From the NCBI GenBank assembly GCA_947581865.1, contig CANPWA010000013.1:1-64000 (forward strand): a stretch of 64,000 bases of DNA. Direction: 5' to 3'. A program made the position numbers and the translations under genes. Under the pieces are notes generated by a model. That model had not been told where the DNA came from. It did no database searches and saw only the letters and a list, made by a program, of their open reading frames with translations. The stretch's first letter is position 1. The number at the start of each line of letters is the position of its first letter. This document shows positions 23,890 to 31,495 of this stretch, in pieces. This stretch comes from an uncultured Acetatifactor sp. (GTDB lineage Bacteria > Bacillota > Clostridia > Lachnospirales > Lachnospiraceae).

Positions 23890-25373
23890 AGATCAACGAA
23901 AACGATAATGTAGTGGTGGCATTGAACACCATTCCCGCGGGGGAGACCATCACGGTGGACGGCAGGTCCGTCACCGCGCTGGAGGAGATTCCCGCGGGAC
24001 ACAAGATGGCGATACAGGATATTCCTGCGGGCGGTGAGGTCATCAAATACGGCTACCGTATCGGCAACGCCAAGGAGGATATCAAAACCGGAGGCTGGAT
24101 CCATGTCCACAACGTAAAGACCGCTCTGGGGGATCTGCTGGAGTACAGTTACAACCCCACTCCCGTGGAGGAGAAAAAGACGGAGGATGTGACCTTCATG
24201 GGCTTTAACCGCCCCGACGGCAAGGTGGGCGTGCGCAACGACATCTGGGTGATCCCCACCGTGGGCTGCGTGAACAATGTGGCCGGAGCCATCGTGAAGA
24301 TGGCAAACAAGTGGCTTGATGCCAACAGAGAAGGTCTTGAGACGGTGGGGGAGGTCATTGCCTTCCCGCACCCTTACGGCTGTTCCCAGATGGGGGACGA
24401 TCAGGAGCATACCAGGACCATCCTCGCGGATCTGATCAATCACCCCAATGCCGGAGGTGTGCTGGTGCTGGGACTGGGCTGTGAGAACAGCAATATCGAT
24501 GTTCTCAAACCCTATATCGGCGATTACGATGAGAAGCGTGTAAAATTCCTGGTGGCTCAGGAGCATGACGATGAGATCACGGATTCCGTGGAAGTCATCA
24601 AGGAGCTGGCAGCCTATGCGGGAACTTTCAGGCGCGAGCCCATCAGCGTGAGCAGACTGGTCATCGGCATGAAGTGCGGCGGCAGTGACGGTCTTTCCGG
24701 CATCACAGCCAATCCTCTGGTGGGACGTTTCTCCGATCTGCTGATCTCCAAGGGCGGAACCACCATTCTGACGGAGGTGCCCGAGATGTTCGGCGCGGAG
24801 ACCATCCTCATGAACCGCTGCGCCAACGAGGAACTCTTTGAGAAGACCGTGGCGCTGATCAACGATTTCAAGAACTATTTCAAGAGCCATAACCAGACCA
24901 TCTATGAGAATCCGTCGCCGGGCAACAAGAAGGGCGGCATCTCCACGCTGGAGGATAAGTCCTTAGGCTGTACCCAGAAGTCCGGCAGCGCGGCGGTGAA
25001 GGGCGTGCTGGCCTACGGCGAGACGGTAAAGACGCCCGGGCTGAATCTTCTGAGCGCGCCGGGCAACGATCTGGTGGCGGCTACCGCTCTGGCGGCAGCA
25101 GGCGCGCACATCGTGCTTTTTACCACGGGACGCGGAACTCCTTTCGCCTCCCCTGTGCCCACCATGAAGATCGCCACCAACTCCAGGCTGGCGGCAAAGA
25201 AGTCCAACTGGATCGACTTTAACGCGGGCGTGCTGGTGGAAGACAGCAACATGAACGATGAGACGCAGAAACTGTTTGATCTGGTGGTGGAAGTCGCCAG
25301 CGGCAGACAGGTTTGCAGCGAGGCGGCGGGCTTCCATGACATGGCGATCTTTAAGCAGGGAGTGACGCTGTAA
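23874..25373 (+). CDS. uxaA: Altronate dehydratase
   Basis: A 499-residue dehydratase that makes 2-keto-3-deoxygluconate from altronate. Both family domains are present in one chain: the N-terminal SAF domain (about residues 10-85, with IPAGETITVDG and IPAGHKMA) and the large C-terminal UxaA/GarD domain (about 110-499, with GCVNNVAGAIVKMAN, ECENSN-like GLGCENSN near 202, and MKCGGSDGLSGITANP near 266). Iron-binding cysteines are retained. The start is inside the uxaB 3' end. No KdgK or KdgA gene follows in this window, so lower steps are elsewhere. Confidence 0.95.
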   Translation: MQNFLKINENDNVVVALNTIPAGETITVDGRSVTALEEIPAGHKMAIQDIPAGGEVIKYGYRIGNAKEDIKTGGWIHVHNVKTALGDLLEYSYNPTPVEEKKTEDVTFMGFNRPDGKVGVRNDIWVIPTVGCVNNVAGAIVKMANKWLDANREGLETVGEVIAFPHPYGCSQMGDDQEHTRTILADLINHPNAGGVLVLGLGCENSNIDVLKPYIGDYDEKRVKFLVAQEHDDEITDSVEVIKELAAYAGTFRREPISVSRLVIGMKCGGSDGLSGITANPLVGRFSDLLISKGGTTILTEVPEMFGAETILMNRCANEELFEKTVALINDFKNYFKSHNQTIYENPSPGNKKGGISTLEDKSLGCTQKSGSAAVKGVLAYGETVKTPGLNLLSAPGNDLVAATALAAAGAHIVLFTTGRGTPFASPVPTMKIATNSRLAAKKSNWIDFNAGVLVEDSNMNDETQKLFDLVVEVASGRQVCSEAAGFHDMAIFKQGVTL

Positions 25374-25408
25374 CATGCCCTGCATCACAGTAACATAAGA
25401 ACAGGCTG

Positions 25409-25438
25409 CCCCCGCATGGTTTTGAGACTGTGCGGGGG
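25409..25438 (+). terminator. Weak terminator-like hairpin after uxaA
   Basis: CCCCCGCA (25409-25416) pairs with TGCGGGGG (25431-25438). No clean T-run follows, so termination is uncertain. Confidence 0.4.
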
Positions 25439-25490
25439 CTTGGTGGTTTCTGCCGCGGGGTTCGCGGCAGCGGGAAAGGAAGGAAATGCC

Positions 25491-26843
25491 ATGGGGCAGA
25501 CACACAGACGCGAAGTTTTCGTTGATTGGGCATGTGAGGCGGAGGACGCGCTGTATTCTCTGAGGGAGGAATATGAGGACCTTTATCCGGATCTTCGTCA
25601 GGAAAGACTGGATACCTTGTGTGAAAATTACAGAGGGGAAGATACAGAAGACAGCCTGAAAGCCCTGGGACAGGAACTGTCCGCGATGCAATACGCTCTT
25701 TATAGTCTGAAAACGGATGGGGATTCCTACGGTCTTGTGCTGGTAAAAGAACAGGAGACCGGGGAGTTTGAGGAAGAACTCTCCGCAGGGAAGCGCAGTG
25801 GGAAACGTCTGCTCCAGAGAGGGAAGAAACCGGGCACTGCGGCAAAACGGATCGATCCCGGCAAACGTCTTGCAGGACAGGAATGGCGTTTGGATCCCGG
25901 CTGGAGATTTTCCTATGGGATGGATATGGAACTGGGAAGTGTGTGGGCAAAGGCAGCAGATCATGGGGCGGCCCCTTTTGCCGGAGTGGACATATCCGCA
26001 TGGCCGCCCAAGATCTGCGCGCTGCCGCAGGCGGTGTCCGGGCTGGATGCGGAGGGAGGCGCCCTGGGCATTCTTTACGAGAAGCGGGGCGAAGGAACGA
26101 AGACAGAAGATTACGCGGCGGTGGGAAACGCCCTGGACAGGCCTGAGGAGTGGAAAAGCGTCTGCGTCAGCCGTTTGGGCATGGAATATACGACCTTGAA
26201 ATGGTATCACGGCGATCTGTTCCTGGCAGGCAGGGCGTATGCCGCCGTGATCCGAAACGCTGTGAATGGCATAAGCGAGCCGGAGATTATTTTTCGCTCC
26301 GGAAAGCGAGACCTTACGTTCCCCTTTTTCTTTATCCGAAACGATCGGTTATATCTCTGTATACAGCATGAGATCTACCGGTGGCAGGAAAAAGGATTTC
26401 TCAAAAAGGAAGGCTTTCAAAAAAAGATCTATACGGTTTCCGGTAACGGTTCTGTGGAACACGCTCTGATCGGGGAGGAGGAGATCGCGCTGATCGGCAG
26501 GGTGACTCCGGCACCGAGAACGGGGGCGCCGTCCACAGATATGGCGGTCTTAAATGTGGAGACGGGAAAGGTGCGGACGATACCGTGTCTCGTGGGGAAT
26601 CTGAGCGTTTGGGACGAGCGTGTCTGCGTGATGCCCTATGTGGACAGCGCCGCCCTGAAAGCGCCCATACTGCAATGCTTTGACTTAAAGACCAAAGAGT
26701 GCAGGAGCCTTCCTTATGGGGCTGTGGGGAAGGCGTGTCTGACAGGTCTGGCGCAGAGACCGGACGGAAGGGTGCTGCTTCGCACAAGCGATGACAGACT
26801 GATCCTTCCGGACGATCTGTGGGAAGCTATGCAGAAACAATAG
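25491..26843 (+). CDS. Unknown 450-residue protein, first gene of the small-protein array
   Basis: A soluble protein with no signal peptide or membrane segment. The N-terminal 70 residues are acidic and helical. From about residue 190 there are repeated beta-strand-like stretches separated by Asp/Gly turns (for example EIIFRSGKRDL, DRLYLCIQHEIYRW, GRVLLRTSDDRLILPDD), suggesting a beta-propeller-like fold. The start at 25491 follows GGAAGGAAA; an in-frame start 75 bases earlier falls in the hairpin after uxaA and is rejected. It opens a run of seven co-directional genes of unknown function. No function is assigned. Confidence 0.7.
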   Translation: MGQTHRREVFVDWACEAEDALYSLREEYEDLYPDLRQERLDTLCENYRGEDTEDSLKALGQELSAMQYALYSLKTDGDSYGLVLVKEQETGEFEEELSAGKRSGKRLLQRGKKPGTAAKRIDPGKRLAGQEWRLDPGWRFSYGMDMELGSVWAKAADHGAAPFAGVDISAWPPKICALPQAVSGLDAEGGALGILYEKRGEGTKTEDYAAVGNALDRPEEWKSVCVSRLGMEYTTLKWYHGDLFLAGRAYAAVIRNAVNGISEPEIIFRSGKRDLTFPFFFIRNDRLYLCIQHEIYRWQEKGFLKKEGFQKKIYTVSGNGSVEHALIGEEEIALIGRVTPAPRTGAPSTDMAVLNVETGKVRTIPCLVGNLSVWDERVCVMPYVDSAALKAPILQCFDLKTKECRSLPYGAVGKACLTGLAQRPDGRVLLRTSDDRLILPDDLWEAMQKQ

Positions 26844-26890
26844 AAATATTCGTCAAAATTATGGTATGAATTTCAGGGGAGAAGCGGATT

Positions 26891-27523
26891 ATGGGAGCAG
26901 ATATGAAAGAGGCGGAACAGGGGAGCCCGGCGGGGCTGACGAAAGAGGAACTGTCAAAGCTCCAGCGATATATCGGCAAAAGCACGGACGAGCTGCCCAC
27001 GGAGCAGATCGTCGCTCATATCGAAAAGGTGAATGACAAGACGCCGCTTACAGAGGAAGACTGGGAAAAACTCCTGATCCCTGTATGCGGCAATCAAAAT
27101 ACCGAAGTGCTCGCATATCTGCTCGGCAGATTGGGCAAAGTGCGGGATATTCAGAATTACATGAAGCACAGCGTCATGGGGCAGGAGAAGCGCAAAGAGT
27201 ATCTTTTGAAAAGAATAGAGATCTTAAAGACGCTGATACCATATATCCCCGGGAATGAGAAAACCGCGGTGCTGTCGGAAACCATGCTGGACGCGGCGTG
27301 GTACGGCGAGACGGAAGTGGTGGGATTCCTTGTAGAAAGCGGCGCGGATGTGCATTATAAGAATGAGCTGGGGAAAGACGTATTTCAGTATGCCGGGGAG
27401 TTCGCGGAGAAGTTTGGCGATGATACGCTGTGTCAATATCTGCAGTCTTATGAGAAGGGCGGGAAAGAGAACAGGAAAGGCGTTTTTGCGCGGCTGCGGG
27501 GGATGTTTTCGCAGAAAAAATAA
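26891..27523 (+). CDS. Ankyrin-repeat-like protein
   Basis: A 210-residue soluble protein. Residues about 130-185 contain one or two ankyrin-type units (LDAAWYGETEVVGFLVESGADVHYKNELG is the consensus-like stretch, readable as LDAAWYGETEVVGFLVESG then ADVH). The N-terminal half is helical without a recognised family, and the C-terminus is basic. AGGGGAG lies upstream. Ankyrin proteins beside other small unknown genes are often toxin-immunity or protein-binding modules; that reading here is inference. Confidence 0.65.
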   Translation: MGADMKEAEQGSPAGLTKEELSKLQRYIGKSTDELPTEQIVAHIEKVNDKTPLTEEDWEKLLIPVCGNQNTEVLAYLLGRLGKVRDIQNYMKHSVMGQEKRKEYLLKRIEILKTLIPYIPGNEKTAVLSETMLDAAWYGETEVVGFLVESGADVHYKNELGKDVFQYAGEFAEKFGDDTLCQYLQSYEKGGKENRKGVFARLRGMFSQKK

Positions 27524-27547
27524 AACGGTTGATTTGCGGAGGGGATC

Positions 27548-28153
27548 ATGTTTCGGAGATTTGCGCTGCAGGGAAACCGGAGCTGTATCCGGTCTGACGA
27601 AGAAATGCTGCGGGTCGATCGAACGGCGGCAGACGCGGCATTCAAAAAATACAGGAAAGAAATTCTGGAAAGCTGTCTGGAAAAACAGGGATTCTGTAAA
27701 TGGAAAACCAACAGTTATGTCCGCCGCAACAGCATAGGATTGCTGGAGTACATTGATCTGCAGAAGGAACAGCACGGTTCCAGGACTTTTACGGTCAATT
27801 TTGCGCTGATGCCGCTGTATGTCCCGGAGGAAAGCATACAGCTTGGGCTGGGGGACAGACTGGGGCAGCTGATCGCCCGCAGGGATGTCTGGTGGGACTT
27901 TGCCGATGATGCGGCGGCCGGGCGGAGCTTTCAAAATGTCGCCGATGCGGTCCTGCAGTTTCTTCTGCCGTGGTTTGCGCGTTTTTCCGAGGAGGCTTTT
28001 TATATCAAACGACTGAGGAAAGACGGGCGCAGCCCATCCTGCGGATATGACAGCAGGGGCTGGCTTGCGGCGGTGAATGGGACAGAGGAAAAAAGCGCCA
28101 TGATACAGGAGACGATCGGGCGGCTGGGGCTGCCGCGGGAACTGTTGGGATGA
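27548..28153 (+). CDS. DUF4304-like protein
   Basis: A 201-residue soluble protein whose core (LEKQGFCKWKTNSYVRRN near 49-66, then LEYIDLQKEQHGSRTFTVNF near 70-90) matches what I know of DUF4304. In that family, a hydrophobic Lys/Arg-rich strand is followed by a QK segment and an FTVN strand. DUF4304 proteins are often adjacent to polymorphic-toxin or immunity genes; their biochemical role is unknown. It lies 24 bases after the ankyrin-like gene and 19 bases before the next gene. Confidence 0.65.
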   Translation: MFRRFALQGNRSCIRSDEEMLRVDRTAADAAFKKYRKEILESCLEKQGFCKWKTNSYVRRNSIGLLEYIDLQKEQHGSRTFTVNFALMPLYVPEESIQLGLGDRLGQLIARRDVWWDFADDAAAGRSFQNVADAVLQFLLPWFARFSEEAFYIKRLRKDGRSPSCGYDSRGWLAAVNGTEEKSAMIQETIGRLGLPRELLG

Positions 28154-28172
28154 GGGCAGGAAGGATCGAAGG

Positions 28173-29138
28173 ATGCCGGACAAGAGACAGAGCTTATGGG
28201 AAAAGTTTCAATCATGGAAGAAACGGAGAACATCGGCAAGCGTCGCTGTATATTATCATGCCGAAAAAGGCTATATCATCACATCGCATGCAAGAGTGAA
28301 GGATGCGGCATTTTATAAGGCGATGCCTCCGGTCGGCACGCTGGAGAGCAATGTGTCCGCCGAAGAACTGGGAAAGGTCATACTTGCGGGATTAAAAAGG
28401 TCAAAGAACGCGAAGCCTGTGGACAGCGGGGCATTTCCGGATTATAAATTCTGGCAGATATCGGGGATCAAGGGGTTTTCGGCGTTCAGTAAAAAATACA
28501 GGAATGTGGATGTGGCGCTGTGCGGAAAGTCGTTCAAAGCAGTCAGGCTAAAGCGGGTTTCCGACGGAGGCTATGTATGGGCGAAAGACGAAAACGGCAG
28601 GGAAGTGAGCGTGACCGTCTCCGGGAAAGACATCGGAAAGGCGGTATTAAGTCTGCTGCAGCTTGAGCTGCCGGATGATTTTAGGGAAACGCCCGGGAAA
28701 GAGGAGCTGGCATCGTTTCAGACGGTGCATGGAAGTGCTGTGACATACAAACGTCCGTCGGATGCCTATACGGATGCGGGGGACGGTCATACGGACGCCT
28801 ATCAGGTCTATGCGTATGAGGAGGATCAGGAAAGCTGCATTGCGTTTCTGATCGACAGCGGCTATGCGCAGATCAGCAGCCGGGGCGTCAGAGAACGCTG
28901 GGAGCAGCAGTATGGGAGTCTGAAGTCTTACCGTTACCGGGAACCCGAAAACGGTATATGGAAAGCAATCGTCAGCGCGGTGACGGAAAAGGTTTTCCTC
29001 AAAAGCTATTTTTGTCAGGACGGAGAGGATCATCTGGAGCTGATGGCACAGATCGGCAGTGAGCTGTCCGCACGGGAAAAGGAACAATTCCGCAGAGAAT
29101 TCAAACGGGTGGCGGATTCGGTGGAGATTACGGAGTAA
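28173..29138 (+). CDS. Unknown 321-residue protein
   Basis: A soluble protein with a mixed alpha/beta composition. The stretch VAVYYHAEKGYIITSHAR at residues 24-41 and later KAVRLKRVSDGGYVWAKDE near 122-140 look like paired beta strands. It may hold two related halves of about 150 residues, the second around VHGSAVTYKRPSDAYTD. The general look (small, soluble, in a run of unknowns) resembles contact-dependent-inhibition immunity proteins, but no family is certain. It starts at 28173 behind GAAGGATCGAAGG and ends three bases before the next ATG. Confidence 0.6.
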   Translation: MPDKRQSLWEKFQSWKKRRTSASVAVYYHAEKGYIITSHARVKDAAFYKAMPPVGTLESNVSAEELGKVILAGLKRSKNAKPVDSGAFPDYKFWQISGIKGFSAFSKKYRNVDVALCGKSFKAVRLKRVSDGGYVWAKDENGREVSVTVSGKDIGKAVLSLLQLELPDDFRETPGKEELASFQTVHGSAVTYKRPSDAYTDAGDGHTDAYQVYAYEEDQESCIAFLIDSGYAQISSRGVRERWEQQYGSLKSYRYREPENGIWKAIVSAVTEKVFLKSYFCQDGEDHLELMAQIGSELSAREKEQFRREFKRVADSVEITE

Positions 29139-29141
29139 ACT

Positions 29142-29516
29142 ATGGCAGAACACAGATACGGCATCAAATTAAAAAGCGCCGTCCCGGAGGCGGCGGTTCT
29201 GAAACTGCTCAGGAAACAGTTCCCGGACATGTCTCTCGGAGAATTGCGGGAGAAGATCATGACCCGGGATTATATATATCTTTCCGACAGGGACAGATAC
29301 GACGGCATAAAGCGGATGGCAAAGCTGCTTCGCCAGTGCGACAGCGCCGGGCTGGAGACGGAAATTTTCTGGGAGCATCGGCAGGATTCCGCTTCCTGGC
29401 AGGCGGAAAGCTTAAGCCGCGGACAGTTTCGGAATCTGCTGCAGAGCAGCCGGGAGACGGACAGGCAGGTGTCGGAGGATATCGACAGGGAGACGGAAGG
29501 ATCAGCGCAGGAGTAA
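29142..29516 (+). CDS. Unknown 124-residue protein
   Basis: A small soluble, strongly charged protein. Residues 8-75 alternate beta strand and helix (AAVLKLLRKQFPDMSLGELREK), loosely like a ferredoxin-like or L7/L12-C-terminal fold; this is a weak likeness. The C-terminal 35 residues are Arg/Glu/Gln-rich and probably disordered. It begins three bases after the preceding stop, so it is translationally coupled to it. Confidence 0.55.
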   Translation: MAEHRYGIKLKSAVPEAAVLKLLRKQFPDMSLGELREKIMTRDYIYLSDRDRYDGIKRMAKLLRQCDSAGLETEIFWEHRQDSASWQAESLSRGQFRNLLQSSRETDRQVSEDIDRETEGSAQE

Positions 29517-29563
29517 GTGACAAAATCATCACAAGTGAGAAAATCTTCACAGGAGAAATGGTT

Positions 29564-30202
29564 ATGACGCGGGAAGAACAAAGAAAATATAAAGAAATGA
29601 CCAGGTATCTGGCTGAGAAGGCAAAGGAAGAAGCTAAGAAATACCATCTGAAAAAGAAAGACTATATGTTTTATCTTCCAAAGGGAGATATGTTTTATTC
29701 GACGATGCTGGATCTGCGCCAGAAGAAGCTCACGGCGTATTTTTACGCAAAACCCCTGTGGCTGGACGATATTTTGTGGGATATCCTGGATATGAGCAGC
29801 AATAAAGAAGAACCCATCAGCCTGCGGAGTGTGGGCGCGTTCACCATACATTCCATGATAAGGGAAAAGGAATTTACCGCGGAAAGCACGGAGGAGATCG
29901 ACAAAGCCGTTGGGGAGACCTTTGAGGAACTGACGGCGCTTGCGGACAGCTACGGAGAGGAAGATTTTCTTGCGGAGTGTCACAGCCTTGTCTATCAACA
30001 GGAAGTGATCGAGGTGATCGTGCTTCTTCATCAGGGGAAATATGAAAAGGCGCTGGCGCTCTGTCAGGAGAAAGAGATCGGTTATTTCGGCGTGGGCAAC
30101 AAAGACTTTTCGCAGCTTGCGGCTTCCTATATCAAACGTATCAAACGATCGCAGGGCAGCATATTACGCAGGAAAATGCGGGAGGGAAAGTATGGACATT
30201 AA
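29564..30202 (+). CDS. Unknown 212-residue helical protein
   Basis: A mostly helical soluble protein with a basic N-terminus and TPR-like or solenoid helices toward the C-terminus (EVIVLLHQGKYEKALALCQE near 157-176). The start at 29564 is chosen because AGGAGA at 29551-29556 sits seven bases upstream; the ATG at 29558 is too close. An in-frame extension to 29336 overlaps the preceding gene and is rejected. It overlaps the next gene by 11 bases. No function assigned. Confidence 0.6.
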   Translation: MTREEQRKYKEMTRYLAEKAKEEAKKYHLKKKDYMFYLPKGDMFYSTMLDLRQKKLTAYFYAKPLWLDDILWDILDMSSNKEEPISLRSVGAFTIHSMIREKEFTAESTEEIDKAVGETFEELTALADSYGEEDFLAECHSLVYQQEVIEVIVLLHQGKYEKALALCQEKEIGYFGVGNKDFSQLAASYIKRIKRSQGSILRRKMREGKYGH

Positions 30203-30635
30203 GATCAGCCGCCAGAGCGTTTGCCTTGCCGATGACATGGAGGATCATACGATCACCTTGCCGATCGGCAAAGATACCCGATTCAGCGATGTTTTCAGAG
30301 CTTTGATCCGGCAAAAGTATTTTCCCCAAATTGCCGGAAACGATGTGGTCTGGACGTTGTTTTGCGGGGACGATGATGTGATGTCATGGAAAACGAAGGA
30401 AAACAGGCTGTACGGTCGCCATATCGGCAGGGAGCCGGCGATTCTGGACAGGAAACTTTGGGCGGAAGCGGGGGAAGTGTATTTTAAATACTATTCACCG
30501 CCCGTCAGACGGGCGCAGTACATTTATGAAAGATCCGGCGGGAAAGAATGCCGCATCCGGCAGGAAGGATTTGGGGATGAATACGAGTCCTATCATGTTC
30601 CTTTGGCGGTGGAGACCGGGTGGCGCAAAAATTGA
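30192..30635 (+). CDS. Unknown 147-residue protein, last of the array
   Basis: A small soluble protein beginning MDIKISRQSVCLADDMEDHT, with a beta-rich first half and an Arg/Tyr-rich middle (YYSPPVRRAQYIYERSGG). GGAGGG lies upstream of 30192. It overlaps the preceding gene by 11 bases. The run of seven genes (25491-30635) shares strand and very short spacing, so it is probably one transcript. Confidence 0.6.
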   Translation: MDIKISRQSVCLADDMEDHTITLPIGKDTRFSDVFRALIRQKYFPQIAGNDVVWTLFCGDDDVMSWKTKENRLYGRHIGREPAILDRKLWAEAGEVYFKYYSPPVRRAQYIYERSGGKECRIRQEGFGDEYESYHVPLAVETGWRKN

Positions 30636-30850
30636 TTCTATTCCGGAGATCAATTCCAAAGAAGCTGGCATCTGAGAAAAGGGAGCAGCCCTGCACAGAC
30701 AATACGGACCGGATCGAAGTTGAGCGCGTACTTAGACCGCCCGCCATACGGACGACGCCCTGGAGGATTGCCCGAGGGCGTGGGAGGTTCCCGGGGCGGA
30801 CACGGAAACCGTGCGGAGGATTTTCTGACCGGAGGGGATCCCGGCAAAAA
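30636..30850. other. GC-rich structured intergenic stretch
   Basis: This gene-free stretch contains several hairpin-forming motifs, including GACGCCCT with AGGGCGT (around 30752-30781) and CACGG/CCGTG (around 30799-30812). It reads open in more than one frame with Arg/Gly-rich translations that look non-coding. It resembles short repeated intergenic elements I have seen in Lachnospiraceae, but that is memory and cannot be checked here. It could also be a decayed gene. Confidence 0.4.
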
Positions 30851-30856
30851 TAACAC

Positions 30857-30885
30857 TTGACTATGCCAATTTTCCTAAATATACT
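30857..30885 (+). promoter_or_regulatory. Promoter of the GH28 operon
   Basis: TTGACT (30857-30862), 17-base spacer, TATACT (30880-30885), 63 bases before the start of the GH105-like gene. Confidence 0.75.
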
Positions 30886-30947
30886 TTAATTATATAGGTT
30901 TATTCCGGGTGTTCGTAAGGTATGGCGAATCAGAATGAGAGAGAGGT

Positions 30948-31478
30948 ATGAGCATGGAACTGAAAGGGAAATTGCAGGCGGCTTTGCGGGCGGTGCAGAA
31001 TGGGGATGCAGCGTCGGCGAAAGAGGCTGTGGACGAGCTGAAGGCTTTGCCCAGGACCGGGGAGGGGGTTTTTGACCTGGAAAGTGTGGACGGGGACATA
31101 TGGAGCGCCGCGGGGATTGCCTATCCGGTGTATGTGGCGTATGAGACTTCCTGCAACAAGAAGGAGGGGTATCCGGATCTGATCGGGCAGATGCGCGCGT
31201 GGAACAAAATGCTGAAGGCGGACTACACCTTCGCGAATGCGTCTAAGGCGGCGGATATGTGGATACATACGATTCAGTACATGAGCCCTGAAATTTATGA
31301 GTATTATCGGGAGCTTGTGGATATTTTCAAGGAAAATGTGAGAGAGACGCTGGCGAAATTCTACGGCGGCGACGACGCGCAGAGGGACGCGGACAGCGCG
31401 AAGCTGTTTAAGGAAGCGGTGCTTTGGGCCTGCGGGGCGGATATTCTGCTGGCTGAGAAATACGAAAACAGAGTGTGA
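30948..31478 (+). CDS. Short GH105/GH88-like protein
   Basis: A 176-residue soluble helical protein. The segment PVYVAYETSCNKKEGYPDLI (residues 60-79) resembles the N-terminal helices of unsaturated rhamnogalacturonyl hydrolases (GH105/GH88), and SPEIYEYYRELVDIFKENV near 120-138 also fits. Those enzymes are 340-380 residues, so this is about half length and probably either a truncated or a separate small family. It lies 17 bases before the GH28 gene. The resemblance is from memory; treat the family call as tentative. Confidence 0.45.
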   Translation: MSMELKGKLQAALRAVQNGDAASAKEAVDELKALPRTGEGVFDLESVDGDIWSAAGIAYPVYVAYETSCNKKEGYPDLIGQMRAWNKMLKADYTFANASKAADMWIHTIQYMSPEIYEYYRELVDIFKENVRETLAKFYGGDDAQRDADSAKLFKEAVLWACGADILLAEKYENRV

Positions 31479-31495
31479 GGGATAGGAGAACGGAT

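Noticed and set aside
23886..24890. Long minus-strand open frame opposite uxaA
   Set aside because: Shadow of a complete altronate dehydratase in GC-rich DNA; no ribosome site or family match.
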